From: Bacteroidota bacterium
Lineage (GTDB): Bacteria > Bacteroidota > Bacteroidia > Chitinophagales > Chitinophagaceae
DNA: 64,000 nucleotides
Assembly: GCA_023437225.1 (NCBI GenBank)
Contig: JAEZGS010000001.1
Location: 186,001 to 250,000, forward strand
Reading direction: 5' to 3'
A program made the translations under genes and the position numbers. A model generated the notes under the pieces. The model made no database searches. It saw nothing but the letters and a program-made list of their open reading frames with translations, and was not told the origin of the DNA. Below are positions 7,701 to 17,109 of the stretch, in pieces. Numbering within the stretch: position 1 is the first letter of the stretch; every line of letters begins with the position of its first letter.

Positions 7701-9014
7701 ATGCTGTTACAACGATTATTCGGCAGACGAAAAACGCAAAGATCCGATCCCGGCATTCGCTGGGGTAGATACTCCGATAACAATAAGTCGTCGGATAAAG
7801 TAACCCGATGGGGTGAAGCGGAAAGATTTTTTCGCGAAGGCAAATTCGAAGAGTCACTAGACGCTTTTTTTGATTACCTGGATGATGAGCAGGAAGGGAA
7901 TGTGACGTTTAAGCGCGAAGGAAAAAAAGGAACTTTTGTTTTGCACCAGGGTTCAAAAATTGTTCGTGGCGAATTTGACGAAGAACATCTTGGAGCAGAA
8001 GTTATAGTTGCTGCGATGCCAGATGTCATAACACCGGTTATGAGACGTTTGCTTGAAATGAATTTCAATCTTTATTACTCAAGATATTCTTTACATGAAG
8101 GAACCATCCGTATGCGTTTTGACACCGACCTGGCCACCGCAGATCCGAATAAGCTGTATTATGGTTTGAGGGAACTTGCTATCAAAGCTGATAAGCAGGA
8201 CGATTTGTTAGTAACCGAATTTGGAGCGTTACAGCCCGCAGATGTTGACCATATCGTTCAGTTACCGGATACGGAAAAACAGATCAAGCTTGAGTTCTAT
8301 CACTCATGGCTGGATAAGACACTTAATTATGTGCTAACGCTCGATGCGGAGAAGTTCGTGGGAGCCATTGCTCATATGTTGCTGAATGTCGTTTTCCAGA
8401 TTGATTTTTTGTTGGCTCCCGAAGGAAAATTGATGCAGGAAATTGAAAGGATCCCGGATAAGTATTATAAGAAGGAAGGAAAGCCAAGCGCTGAGCGTAA
8501 CCAGGAGATGATCGATGCTTTACAGCGGATGAGAAACCGGTCAAAAGAGGAAATTTATCCATACCTGTTCAACACGAAACATACTTTTTCAATTGTATCG
8601 CCACAAAACCACAAACAGGTTTCAGATACGATCCATTCTGCCCTGCAAACCATGCACTGGTATAAGGATAACAATTACCCGTTGATCGCTAACAACATCA
8701 TGGAATATTCGCTTGCGTATTGCCAGTATTCATTTAGTTTGCCGAGGCCGATAACAGAACTATATGAATTATTTTTAGAAGTGAACCATGGCGATTTTTT
8801 TGCGGCCTTTGGTCATGCACCACAGTTATACAATCACGAAACAAATCGATTTGAAGAAGAGTTGATAGTTGAGATAGCCGAAGATATCAACGCACAGTGG
8901 AGATCCCGTTATCCAAAGTTCAGACTCGAAACCCGAGATCTGAATTTTGCAAATCTTGTTAAGTTTAATCAGTCATTTCTTAACGCAGTAGCAGCAGTCA
9001 ACATGGACACATAA
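7701..9014 (+). CDS. Hypothetical protein with YbjN/secretion-chaperone-like domain
   Basis: This 437-residue soluble protein has no signal peptide. After a basic N-terminus (LFGRRKTQR) comes a domain of about residues 45-170 whose strand-helix order (NLYYSRYSLHEGTIRMRF, then LYYGLRELAIKADKQDD) recalls YbjN or type III chaperone folds. The rest is largely alpha-helical. The last part of the adjacent protease (9019-10119) has a similar helix-strand pattern. The two genes are 4 bp apart, so I infer that they work together. I know no experimentally defined function. Confidence 0.6.
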   Translation: MLLQRLFGRRKTQRSDPGIRWGRYSDNNKSSDKVTRWGEAERFFREGKFEESLDAFFDYLDDEQEGNVTFKREGKKGTFVLHQGSKIVRGEFDEEHLGAEVIVAAMPDVITPVMRRLLEMNFNLYYSRYSLHEGTIRMRFDTDLATADPNKLYYGLRELAIKADKQDDLLVTEFGALQPADVDHIVQLPDTEKQIKLEFYHSWLDKTLNYVLTLDAEKFVGAIAHMLLNVVFQIDFLLAPEGKLMQEIERIPDKYYKKEGKPSAERNQEMIDALQRMRNRSKEEIYPYLFNTKHTFSIVSPQNHKQVSDTIHSALQTMHWYKDNNYPLIANNIMEYSLAYCQYSFSLPRPITELYELFLEVNHGDFFAAFGHAPQLYNHETNRFEEELIVEIAEDINAQWRSRYPKFRLETRDLNFANLVKFNQSFLNAVAAVNMDT

Positions 9015-9018
9015 GCCT

Positions 9019-10119
9019 ATGGAATTTCAACAGATCATAGAAAGTTATCAAGCTGCCATCATCCAGATATCTTCCACGAATGGCACCGGGACAGGTTTCT
9101 ATTTAAAGAAATACGATCTTATTGTTACAAATGACCATGTGGTGGGAAAAAACGCCGAGGTTGGAATTGCCGGAAAAAGTTTTACGAAGCAGATGTCACG
9201 AGTGTGGTTCGTTGATAAAAAACATGACCTGGCATTTTTGCAACCACCGAATGGAATAGAGCTTCCAGAGATCCCTTTAGGAAAATATCATGATTTGAAA
9301 GACGGCGATGAAGTGATCGCTATCGGGCATCCCTATGGCTTAAATTATACGGCAACACAGGGCGTAATTTCAAAGGTAGACCGGGTTAGGTCAGGGCTTC
9401 ATTACATACAAATCGATGCTGCAATTAATCCAGGTAATAGCGGCGGACCGTTGGTCAATGAATCGGGTGAAGTGATAGGAGTGAACACATTTATCATCCG
9501 CGGTGGCGATAACCTGGGATTCGCATTGCCGGTGCGGTCATTGCGAACGGCACTCGATCTGTATGCACCATATGTAGGCACCCCTGCAGCACGATGTCCA
9601 AGTTGTGAATTCCTGGTTTTACCTTCAAATATTGAAGCAAACAAATACTGCCCCAGTTGTGGAACTGAAGTTCGATTACCAAAACTACCGGAGAAAGAGC
9701 ATGTTCCATCTGGTATTGCAAGAACAATTGAAGACATCTTAAAAGATCTTGGAAAGGACACCAGGCTTGCAAGAGAAGGAAATAATAAATGGGAAGTTCG
9801 TGAAGGCGGCGCTAAGATCAAGATCGCGTATAACTCAGAAAATTTTTTCATAACTGGTGACGCGTTTTTGTGTCAGCTTCCACGCGATCCTGAAAATATA
9901 AAAACGCTTTACCAGTTTTTGATGGAGGAAAATTACCAGCGCTCGGGACTGGTACTTAGTCTCGTCAACCAGGATGTAGTATTGAGTTGTGTGATCTACG
10001 ATCTTGATCTCGCAAAGAACAGCGGAAGCATAATCATGAAAAACCTTTTTACGAAAGCACGCGAATATGATACTGTACTCAAGGAAGTGTATGGGTGCAT
10101 TCCCCGACTGGAAGAGTAA
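9019..10119 (+). CDS. Cytosolic HtrA-like serine protease with zinc ribbon
   Basis: This 366-residue trypsin-like (S1C) protease domain covers residues 1-180: catalytic His in TNDHVVG, Asp in KKHDLAFLQP and Ser in NPGNSGGPLV. No PDZ domain follows. Instead there is a zinc ribbon (CPSC and CPSCG, about residues 194-215) and a C-terminal alpha/beta domain resembling the YbjN-like part of its neighbour. No signal peptide or membrane anchor is visible, so a cytoplasmic location is likely, unlike classical DegP/DegQ. Start ATG at 9019, 4 bp behind the upstream gene. Confidence 0.8.
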   Translation: MEFQQIIESYQAAIIQISSTNGTGTGFYLKKYDLIVTNDHVVGKNAEVGIAGKSFTKQMSRVWFVDKKHDLAFLQPPNGIELPEIPLGKYHDLKDGDEVIAIGHPYGLNYTATQGVISKVDRVRSGLHYIQIDAAINPGNSGGPLVNESGEVIGVNTFIIRGGDNLGFALPVRSLRTALDLYAPYVGTPAARCPSCEFLVLPSNIEANKYCPSCGTEVRLPKLPEKEHVPSGIARTIEDILKDLGKDTRLAREGNNKWEVREGGAKIKIAYNSENFFITGDAFLCQLPRDPENIKTLYQFLMEENYQRSGLVLSLVNQDVVLSCVIYDLDLAKNSGSIIMKNLFTKAREYDTVLKEVYGCIPRLEE

Positions 10120-10160
10120 AATACCTTTACTAATTCTTCGGAAAGGTTTAGTTTGCTTTT

Positions 10161-10625
10161 ATGGAGCAGAGGAATAGACTAACGAAAGAGCAGGCATTGA
10201 TGAAGCTTCGTCAATATTGTGCATACCAGGAACGATGCCATTCCGAGGTACGTGATAAGCTTCGCGAATACGGTGTGTATTTCAACGATGCGGATGAAGT
10301 AATTGCAAAGCTTATCGAAGATGATTACCTCAACGAAGAGCGATTTGCAAAGATGTTTGCCGGCGGCAAGTTCCGTATGAAGCAGTGGGGAAAGAAGAAG
10401 ATTGAATACGAACTGAAACAGCGTCAGGTTAGTGCATATTGTATAAAAAAAGCGATGAAAGAAATTGGGGCCGATGACTACGAGGATACACTACTTCGCC
10501 TGATAGAACAGAAACGAAAAGCGTTGAATGGAAGCAATACATTGCACGCGCGTAAGAAAATAATGGATTTCCTTTTGCAGAAAGGATATGAATATTCGAT
10601 GATCGCATCGAAGCTAAATAAATAA
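10161..10625 (+). CDS. recX: Regulatory protein RecX
   Basis: This 154-residue, highly charged all-helical protein modulates RecA filaments and activity. The tandem three-helix repeats typical of RecX are visible: ALMKLRQYCAYQERCHSEV, VIAKLIEDDYLNEERFAKMF with the GKFRMKQWGKKKIEYELKQR signature, and a C-terminal KIMDFLLQKGYEYSMI. Usual family length. The nitrilase gene starts 4 bp after its stop. recA itself is not in the window. Confidence 0.9.
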   Translation: MEQRNRLTKEQALMKLRQYCAYQERCHSEVRDKLREYGVYFNDADEVIAKLIEDDYLNEERFAKMFAGGKFRMKQWGKKKIEYELKQRQVSAYCIKKAMKEIGADDYEDTLLRLIEQKRKALNGSNTLHARKKIMDFLLQKGYEYSMIASKLNK

Positions 10626-10629
10626 GTAA

Positions 10630-11433
10630 ATGTCACTAACAGTAACATGCATTCAAACCGATCTTTATTGGGAAGATAAACAGGCAAACCTGGAAATGCT
10701 TGCGAACAAGATCCTGTCAATAAAAGAAAAAACAGAGGTTGTTGTTTTGCCGGAAATGTTTTCCACGGGCTTTAGTATGCGGCCCCGGGAACTTGCCGAA
10801 ACTATTGATGGGGCTACATTTCAGTGGATGCATTCGGTGGCAGCAGAACGCAGAATTGTTCTCACAGGCAGCCTTATCATCGAAGAAGAAGGTCATTATT
10901 ATAACCGGCTCATATGGATGCTGCCAAATGGCGAATATGGATATTATGACAAGCGACATTTATTTGCTTATGCTAAGGAAGATCTTCATTATACAAGTGG
11001 AAAAAGAAGATTGATAGCTTCAGTAAAAGGATGGAAGATAAACTCGCTGATATGTTACGATCTGCGTTTCCCAGTATGGTCGCGACATCAGCCTGAATTT
11101 GCCTCCAGTGAAAAAAGCCAGCCGGAATATGATTTACTTGTATATGTTGCTAATTGGCCTGAGAAAAGAAGTAATGCCTGGAAGATCCTTTTGCAGGCAA
11201 GGGCAATAGAAAACCAGTGCTATGTTGTAGGAGTAAACAGGGTAGGAACCGATGGCAATGGCCACCATTACAGTGGGGATTCCATGATCGTTGACCCCCT
11301 GGGCGAGATCATTCAAACAGAGTCGCAGCGCGAAGCGATATTTACTCAAACCCTTGATAAATCAATGCTGGAAGAAACCCGGACAAAGCTTCCTTTCCTG
11401 CGTGATGCGGATGCTTTTCTTATTCAATCATAA
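10630..11433 (+). CDS. Omega-amidase of the nitrilase superfamily (YafV/Nit2 type)
   Basis: This 267-residue C-N hydrolase repairs or recycles alpha-keto-glutaramate/succinamate-type compounds in known members. The Glu-Lys-Cys triad is visible: Glu in VVLPEMFSTGFSM, Lys in YDKRHLFAYA and Cys in SLICYDLRFPVWSR. The TGFSM and FPVWSR context is typical of the YafV subgroup. Start ATG 10630. It sits in a plus-strand run between recX and nagA with no obvious pathway link. Confidence 0.88.
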   Translation: MSLTVTCIQTDLYWEDKQANLEMLANKILSIKEKTEVVVLPEMFSTGFSMRPRELAETIDGATFQWMHSVAAERRIVLTGSLIIEEEGHYYNRLIWMLPNGEYGYYDKRHLFAYAKEDLHYTSGKRRLIASVKGWKINSLICYDLRFPVWSRHQPEFASSEKSQPEYDLLVYVANWPEKRSNAWKILLQARAIENQCYVVGVNRVGTDGNGHHYSGDSMIVDPLGEIIQTESQREAIFTQTLDKSMLEETRTKLPFLRDADAFLIQS

Positions 11434-11449
11434 AACCAAACCCGAAAAT

Positions 11450-12547
11450 ATGCGGCGTGCATTCATTAACGCAAAACTATTCGATGGTGATAACTTTCAG
11501 TTTGATAAGTGTGTGCTTGTAGATGATGGCATCATTACGGATATCGTGTCTGTTGACTCTGTTCCTGATGGTTACGAGCGATTTGATGTGGCGAATAAAA
11601 TTTTATCGCCCGCGTTCATTGACCTTCAAATCTATGGAGGCAATGGAAAAATGTTTTCACACGAAACACAGCCTGCCTCCATTGATGCAACAAGGGAATA
11701 CTGTGCTGCCGGCGGTGCAGCATATTTCATGATAACTGTTGCAACCAACTCACAACAAAAGTTTTTAGAAGCGATAGATGCAGTTCAGGAGTATTGGAAT
11801 GCCGGTGGGCAGGGGTGTCTTGGATTGCATCTTGAAGGCCCGTTCCTGAACCCTGTAAAAAAAGGCGCGCATATAGAGGGCTACATACGCAAACCCGACC
11901 GGCATACAATCGATGAACTGCTAAATCGTGGCCGTGACGTTGTAAAGATGATGACTCTTGCACCCGAGCAATGTGACACAACATACATCAGGCAACTTCG
12001 CGATGCCGGCATCATTGTTTCTGCCGGTCATACCGATGCAACATATCAGCAGGCGATGGATGCTTTTGATTCAGGTGTACCGGTGGCTACGCACTTGTTT
12101 AACGCAATGTCTTCGTTGATGCATCGTCAGCCCGGGATGGTTGGTGCGATATTCGATCATCCAACGGTGAAGTCAAGCATCGTGTGCGATGGCATTCACG
12201 TGAAGTATCCGGCCGTGCGCATCGCACATAAACTCATGCAGCAACGTTTGTTTTTTATTACTGATGCGGTTACTGAAGTGAAAGAAGGGGCTTACATTCA
12301 TCTGTTGAAAGACGATCATTATGCTCTGCCGGATGGAACCCTGTCTGGCTCATCGCTTACAATGCTCAAATGCGTGTACAACGCGGTGAACCATGCTCGC
12401 ATTCCGCCAGAAGTTGCATTAAGTATGGCTACAAGTATTCCCGCAAGCGTGCTTGGTGATACAGTTAAGATTGGTCGCATCGAAAAAGGATACGATGCGA
12501 AATTTTGTTTGATGGACGAAAGTTTCGAGTCGGTTAAAATACTGTAA
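11450..12547 (+). CDS. nagA: N-acetylglucosamine-6-phosphate deacetylase
   Basis: This 365-residue amidohydrolase removes acetate from GlcNAc-6-phosphate during amino-sugar and peptidoglycan recycling. Seen: SPAFIDLQIYGGNG (strand with the degenerate HxH of NagA), the metal-binding Glu in LHLEGPFLN, His in SAGHTDATY and THLFNAMS, and the catalytic Asp in FFITDAV. An open frame continues upstream into the amidase gene; the ATG at 11450 gives the typical MRRAFINAKLFDG beginning and a 16-bp spacer. Confidence 0.92.
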   Translation: MRRAFINAKLFDGDNFQFDKCVLVDDGIITDIVSVDSVPDGYERFDVANKILSPAFIDLQIYGGNGKMFSHETQPASIDATREYCAAGGAAYFMITVATNSQQKFLEAIDAVQEYWNAGGQGCLGLHLEGPFLNPVKKGAHIEGYIRKPDRHTIDELLNRGRDVVKMMTLAPEQCDTTYIRQLRDAGIIVSAGHTDATYQQAMDAFDSGVPVATHLFNAMSSLMHRQPGMVGAIFDHPTVKSSIVCDGIHVKYPAVRIAHKLMQQRLFFITDAVTEVKEGAYIHLLKDDHYALPDGTLSGSSLTMLKCVYNAVNHARIPPEVALSMATSIPASVLGDTVKIGRIEKGYDAKFCLMDESFESVKIL

Positions 12548-12560
12548 GTATCTTGCTTGT

Positions 12561-13034
12561 ATGAAATCGTTGTTTTTGTTGCTGGTTGTTGGGTTCATTA
12601 GTTGCAGTAGTTTTTTCAGTAATGAAGGGAGGGTAGTTGGAGTGATTGATGGCGATACATTTGACATGCGTTTGGATGGCAAACAGGTACGGGTGAGAAT
12701 GTATGGGATTGATGCTCCCGAACGAAAGCAGGCATATTATCGCAAAAGCAAGGAAACATTATCGGATCTTATTTATGGAAAAAAGATCCGCATTGAGAAG
12801 CGCGATACCGATCGATATAAACGCATTGTAGCCGATGTATATCTTGATGATGAATGGATCAATCTCAAAATGATACAACGCGGAATGGCGTGGCATTTCA
12901 CCCGTTATTCTTCAAACGCAACGCTTGCCCGGGCAGAGCATGATGCTCGCGCTTCACGAAAAGGTTTGTGGTCACAGCAAGCCGTAGCTCCATGGAATTA
13001 CAGGAGCGCCAGCCGCAACGGGGTTGCCCGTTGA
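12561..13034 (+). CDS. Thermonuclease-family (SNase-like) lipoprotein
   Basis: This 157-residue protein has a lipoprotein signal peptide (LVVGFISC, lipobox Cys15) followed by a staphylococcal-nuclease OB-fold. Seen: VVGVIDGDTFDMR with the Ca-binding Asp, RMYGIDAPERKQ carrying the catalytic Arg/Glu region, DTDRYKRIVADVY with the second Arg, and AEHDARASRKGLWS near the end. It probably degrades nucleic acid at the cell surface. It lies 13 bp behind nagA and converges with the next gene at a 6-bp gap. Confidence 0.88.
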   Translation: MKSLFLLLVVGFISCSSFFSNEGRVVGVIDGDTFDMRLDGKQVRVRMYGIDAPERKQAYYRKSKETLSDLIYGKKIRIEKRDTDRYKRIVADVYLDDEWINLKMIQRGMAWHFTRYSSNATLARAEHDARASRKGLWSQQAVAPWNYRSASRNGVAR

Positions 13035-13040
13035 TCCTGG

Positions 13041-15962
13041 TTAATTCTTCTTCAATGCATCGTGCAAGATCTCTATGGGATGAAGAGCATGTCGTCCCGT
13101 TCCATCTTTTATTTGATGTCTGCAACTTGTGCCGGGTGCGGCGATGATCGTATCAATTGATTGCGCGCGAACAGCAGGCAGCAATACTAATTCACCGATT
13201 TTCATTGAAACATCATAATGTTCTTTCTCATAGCCGAAAGAACCTGCCATGCCGCAGCACCCCGAAGGAATCGTTGTTACAGTATAATTTTTCGGTAGTG
13301 ATAACATCCGAACTGAATAAGAAAGGCTGCTCATCGCTTTTTGCTGACAGTGACCATGAAGTACAACCGAACGCTTCTCATCGACAAACAAGGAAGTATC
13401 GATGTGACCGCGATCTAATTCGCGACAAATAAACTCATCGACATAATAAGTGTTGGTTGCAAGTTTTTTAACTGCGTAAATGTCATCAGCAAGATCTACG
13501 TACTCATCCCTGAATGTAAGGATGGCGGAAGGTTCAATTCCAATCAAAGGAATTTCATCGGTTACGATGTCCTTCAATAAGGCAACGTTCTTGTTTGCAA
13601 TTGTTTTGGCCTTACGGACGAGACCTTTTGACAACCAGGTGCGACCACTTTCAATATGTGGCGGTATCATTACTTCGTAGCCAAGAGCCTGCAGTAATTT
13701 CACTGCCTTTATACCGATGGAGGTATCGTTATAATTGGTGAATTCATCACAAAAAAGATAAACTTTCTTTTTATTGACCTGCGTTAGCTTCTCATCGCGG
13801 TAATTCGATTCAAACCATTTGTTCAACGTTATTTTATGCAGAGTAGGCAGCGAGCGTTGTACAGCGAAACCGGAGATTTTTTTGATGATTGATGATGTAA
13901 GAGGATTACGAACGGCAAAATTATATGCTGCAGGTGCTATTGATGCTAATTTTGATGTCCGGGTAAAATTTGCAATGAGCTTTGATCGAAACGGAACTCC
14001 GTTTGCGTCAAAATAGTGTTGAAGAAATTCTGCTTTCAACTTGGCCATGTCCACATTTGAAGGACATTCACTCTTGCAGCCCTTGCAGCTGATGCAGAGA
14101 TCCATTACTTCTTTGATCTCTTCATGATCAAACCTGTTGAGCTTCGTTGACCGTGTCAGCATTTCACGTAAGATGTTGGCGCGTGCACGGGTAGTGTCTT
14201 TTTCATTACGTGTGGCCATAAATGATGGGCACATTGTACCGCCGGAGAGTTGTGTTTTCCTGCAATCGCCGGAGCCATTGCATTGTTCAGCATGCTGAAG
14301 AATATTTTGATTGTTGAAGCGAAATACTGTTTTGAAGTCCGGAGTTTGTTGCCCGGGTTCATAACGCAACATGGAATTCATTGAAGGTGTATCAACGATC
14401 TTGTTTGGGTTGAAGATGTTATGTGGATCCCAGGTTGTTTTTATTTGTTTAAGTAAGTGGTAATTTTTCTCACCCACCATTTGCCGTATGAATTCGCCAC
14501 GCAATCTACCGTCACCATGTTCTCCACTAAGTGAACCATTGTATTTTTTAACCAGCGTTGCAATTTCTTCAGCAATAGTTCGGAACAGTCGATTTCCCTC
14601 TTCGGTTTTTAAATTGATTATGGGTCGAAGATGCAATTCGCCGGAGCCTGCATGAGCATAATGTACCGAGTATAGGCCATGCTTCTCAAGTATCTTATTG
14701 AAGTCCCGTATGTATGCGGGAAGATCGTGTACGTCAACGGCGGTATCTTCGATAACGGGAACAGCTTTTTCATCGCCGGGTAGGTTGCTGAGCAAGCCAA
14801 GTCCCGCTTTTCTGAGCGTCCATATTTTCTTGCAATCGGCACCAAAGAGAAGTGGAAAGTGATATCCAAGATGCTCTGTGCGCATTTCCTGTTCAACAGC
14901 AGCGGCAATGGAAATTATTTCTTCGCGTGTGTCACGGGCAAATTCAATTACAAGTATCGCCCCCGGATCGCCCTGTACAAAAAAACGATTCTTCGCTTGT
15001 TCTATATTATCCCTGGTGCAATCAAGAATATAGTGATCGATCAATTCACTTGCGGTGGGCCCGTACTTCAATGCTATCAGATTTGCGCGAAGTGCTTCAT
15101 CAATAGAGTTGAAGTGAACGCATAGGAGCCCCGCTTCTTTCGGAGGCAATGGATCAATGTGTAATTTGATTTCGGTTATAAAGGCAAGAGTACCTTCAGA
15201 ACCGGCAATTAATGAACAAAAATTAAAGTCGGGTCCGCCTGCATTGAACGGCGCCATATCAATCAGCAGGTCAACGGCATAGCCGGTATTTCGGCGTTCC
15301 ACTGATGGCTTCGGGAACTCCCTGCGAATTTCTGCCTGTGTTTCATAGTTACCAAGAAGAGAGCGAACAGCTTTGTAGATGCGACCTTCAAGCGAATCTA
15401 ATTCACATTTGCTGTGAAATTCATCGAGCGACAATGACCGCAACACTACTTCCGACCCATCGGCAAGAAATGCGGTTACTTCTATGAGGTGCTCCCGCGT
15501 GCTTTTATACACGATTGAGTTGGAGCCGCAGGAATTGTTGCCTACCATACCCCCGATCATCGCCCTGTTGGCGGTAGAGGTTTCAGGTCCAAAATAAAAC
15601 CCCTCGGGGTATAAAAACATATTCAGCTCGTCCCGGATCACTCCAGGCTCAACACGAACCCATCCCTCTTCTCGATTCAGTTCTAAAATGCTGGTGAAAT
15701 GTTTTGAGATGTCGACAACAATGCCGTTGCCCACTACCTGTCCCGCCAGAGATGTTCCCGCCGCGCGGGGAATTAAAGCGGTTTGATTCTCGTTTGCGAA
15801 ATTGATAAGTTTTAATATGTCTGACTTAGACCGCGGTATTGCTACTGCAAGCGGCATTTCCCTGTAGGCGGAAGCGTCTGTAGCATACAGAGTACGCATG
15901 GTGTTATCAAAAAACAGATCGCCTTCAAGTTCGTGTGCAAGTTGTTCCAGCTTAACCTTCAT
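13041..15962 (-). CDS. FAD-linked oxidase / Fe-S dehydrogenase fusion (D-2-hydroxyacid dehydrogenase type)
   Basis: This 973-residue membrane-associated dehydrogenase is of the YdiJ/GlcD-GlpC fusion type. The N-terminal half is a PCMH-type FAD domain (PRAAGTSLAGQVVGNGIVVD, GNNSCGSNSIVYKST) with an FAD-oxidase C domain (HAHAGSGELHLRP-like, GEHGDGRLRGEF). The middle carries 4Fe-4S ligands (CISCKGCKSECPSNVDMAK). The C-terminal cysteine-rich part has HGHCQQKA and SGCCGMAGSFG, as in heterodisulfide/GlpC subunits. Substrates of known relatives are D-lactate or D-2-hydroxyglutarate; which applies is unknown. Transcribed alone. Confidence 0.9.
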   Translation of the reverse strand: MKVKLEQLAHELEGDLFFDNTMRTLYATDASAYREMPLAVAIPRSKSDILKLINFANENQTALIPRAAGTSLAGQVVGNGIVVDISKHFTSILELNREEGWVRVEPGVIRDELNMFLYPEGFYFGPETSTANRAMIGGMVGNNSCGSNSIVYKSTREHLIEVTAFLADGSEVVLRSLSLDEFHSKCELDSLEGRIYKAVRSLLGNYETQAEIRREFPKPSVERRNTGYAVDLLIDMAPFNAGGPDFNFCSLIAGSEGTLAFITEIKLHIDPLPPKEAGLLCVHFNSIDEALRANLIALKYGPTASELIDHYILDCTRDNIEQAKNRFFVQGDPGAILVIEFARDTREEIISIAAAVEQEMRTEHLGYHFPLLFGADCKKIWTLRKAGLGLLSNLPGDEKAVPVIEDTAVDVHDLPAYIRDFNKILEKHGLYSVHYAHAGSGELHLRPIINLKTEEGNRLFRTIAEEIATLVKKYNGSLSGEHGDGRLRGEFIRQMVGEKNYHLLKQIKTTWDPHNIFNPNKIVDTPSMNSMLRYEPGQQTPDFKTVFRFNNQNILQHAEQCNGSGDCRKTQLSGGTMCPSFMATRNEKDTTRARANILREMLTRSTKLNRFDHEEIKEVMDLCISCKGCKSECPSNVDMAKLKAEFLQHYFDANGVPFRSKLIANFTRTSKLASIAPAAYNFAVRNPLTSSIIKKISGFAVQRSLPTLHKITLNKWFESNYRDEKLTQVNKKKVYLFCDEFTNYNDTSIGIKAVKLLQALGYEVMIPPHIESGRTWLSKGLVRKAKTIANKNVALLKDIVTDEIPLIGIEPSAILTFRDEYVDLADDIYAVKKLATNTYYVDEFICRELDRGHIDTSLFVDEKRSVVLHGHCQQKAMSSLSYSVRMLSLPKNYTVTTIPSGCCGMAGSFGYEKEHYDVSMKIGELVLLPAVRAQSIDTIIAAPGTSCRHQIKDGTGRHALHPIEILHDALKKN

Positions 15963-16079
15963 TAAATGTTGAGTTGGTGCAAAGGTGCAAGTTATAACAG
16001 GTAAATTAAACGATTGACTTTAATCATGCGCACACCTTATGTAAGTCATTTTACTGCAAAGAATCTCCGACTAGATTTG

Positions 16080-16230
16080 ACCCATAATTGATCGCGAAAC
16101 GATCCTTACAACGATCACAGTAGTTATGGATGGTTGCTTGCTGCAACACTAACATAGCTTGCTATATAAAGAAGGTTTGATGTATATTGGGGTTATGGCC
16201 CTGGCTTGTTGGTTAGCTAGGGCTTTTTTT
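16080..16230 (+). ncRNA. Candidate small RNA (or orphan terminated transcript)
   Basis: The 304-bp gap between two minus-strand genes contains an exact -7 consensus TAGATTTG (16072-16079) on the plus strand and a plus-strand terminator about 120-150 bp later, with no plausible coding region between. This is what a short non-coding transcript would look like. No -33 TTG at standard distance was found, so the call is weak. Confidence 0.25.
16198..16230 (+). terminator. Plus-strand rho-independent terminator without a plus-strand gene
   Basis: GCCCT (16198-16202) pairs with AGGGC (16219-16223), followed by seven T. It has no T-run on the minus side, so it cannot serve the minus-strand Spy-like gene. 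No gene on the plus strand ends here. Confidence 0.65.
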
Positions 16231-16266
16231 ATGTCGGTACCTCTGAGTTGTATGTGTGAACAGGGT

Positions 16267-16746
16267 CTACTTGTTTCTTCTTCCCTCAGTCATCTTTTTT
16301 ACGACGCCCGGAAAAAGGCTGTCGAATTTAGCTGTTTGTTGTGGAGTGCAGATACTGCGGATACGGCCGAAATGCAATAGCATACGCTTTTCAATCGAAG
16401 CCTGCTTGTCGCCCACGATGTCAGCAAGTGAATCTATGCGGCTGCTTGTTGTGTCCGGCGCCGCAACCAATTGAAACAGCTGCTGCTTGGAAGCTGCAAG
16501 ATCTTCAAACAAAGGGCGCATGCCGGACCAGTGTTGCTTTTTTGCAGCTTCATATTGTTGAAGCTGAGCCTCGTTAAATCCGATCTCCGATTTCAGAAAA
16601 GTGGTTATCATTCCCCGTTCGCCCTTGCCCGCCTTATGATCGTTACGCTGGCTTCCAAACAGCCAGAATGATAGGATCACAAGGTTGAATACTAACAATA
16701 TTGCGGACAGGATTATTAATGCTTTATTTTTTGCAAGACGTTCCAT
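16267..16746 (-). CDS. Spy/CpxP-like membrane-anchored periplasmic sensor protein
   Basis: This 159-residue protein has an N-terminal transmembrane anchor (residues 9-30, IILSAILLVFNLVILSFWLF) and an alpha-helical periplasmic part. The part contains a degenerate LTxxQ-type repeat (FNEAQLQQYEAAKKQHW, CTPQQTAKFDSLF) as in Spy, CpxP and the heavy-metal sensor CnrX. It overlaps the anti-sigma-like gene by a TGATG start/stop junction. In this position (third behind an ECF sigma gene) it likely senses periplasmic stress or metal. Ligands cannot be assigned. Confidence 0.7.
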   Translation of the reverse strand: MERLAKNKALIILSAILLVFNLVILSFWLFGSQRNDHKAGKGERGMITTFLKSEIGFNEAQLQQYEAAKKQHWSGMRPLFEDLAASKQQLFQLVAAPDTTSSRIDSLADIVGDKQASIEKRMLLHFGRIRSICTPQQTAKFDSLFPGVVKKMTEGRRNK

Positions 16747-17081
16747 CAGGGTTCCGAAATTTCAGCTTCATAATAAGTTATCATTCCTGCGGCATACTCT
16801 TCGGTAGCAGAAGGGATTGCAGCCTGTTGACTTTTCTGTTCCTGTTGATATACAGCGAAAAAGTTGGTTGCCAACACCAGCCCAATCAGAGCTGCAAATA
16901 CCAGGGGCCGGGCAATGAATGTACCGATGCGATCCCACACCGAACGGGATTCACGATATAAACGTGATTGCAGACGCGTATAAAAGAATGGTGGTGCCGA
17001 TGCCCGGGTGATGCCATCAAGGCTCTTGAGCACTTCTTCGATTCTTTCTTCGTTCTCTCTTCCAGGTTTCATACGCAGCAT
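16746..17081 (-). CDS. Short single-helix anti-sigma-factor-like protein
   Basis: This 111-residue protein has a cytoplasmic N-terminal helix (NEERIEEVLKSLDGITRA, then FFYTRLQSRLYRE), one transmembrane helix (PLVFAALIGLVLATNFFAVY) and a short periplasmic tail. It lies between an ECF sigma gene and a Spy-like gene, which is the standard place and size of CnrY-type anti-sigma factors. No zinc-binding (ZAS) motif is seen. ATGs at 17081 and 17072 are both possible. Confidence 0.65.
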   Translation of the reverse strand: MLRMKPGRENEERIEEVLKSLDGITRASAPPFFYTRLQSRLYRESRSVWDRIGTFIARPLVFAALIGLVLATNFFAVYQQEQKSQQAAIPSATEEYAAGMITYYEAEISEP

Positions 17082-17109
17082 TTGACGATTTAATGAAATA
17101 AAACTTGTG

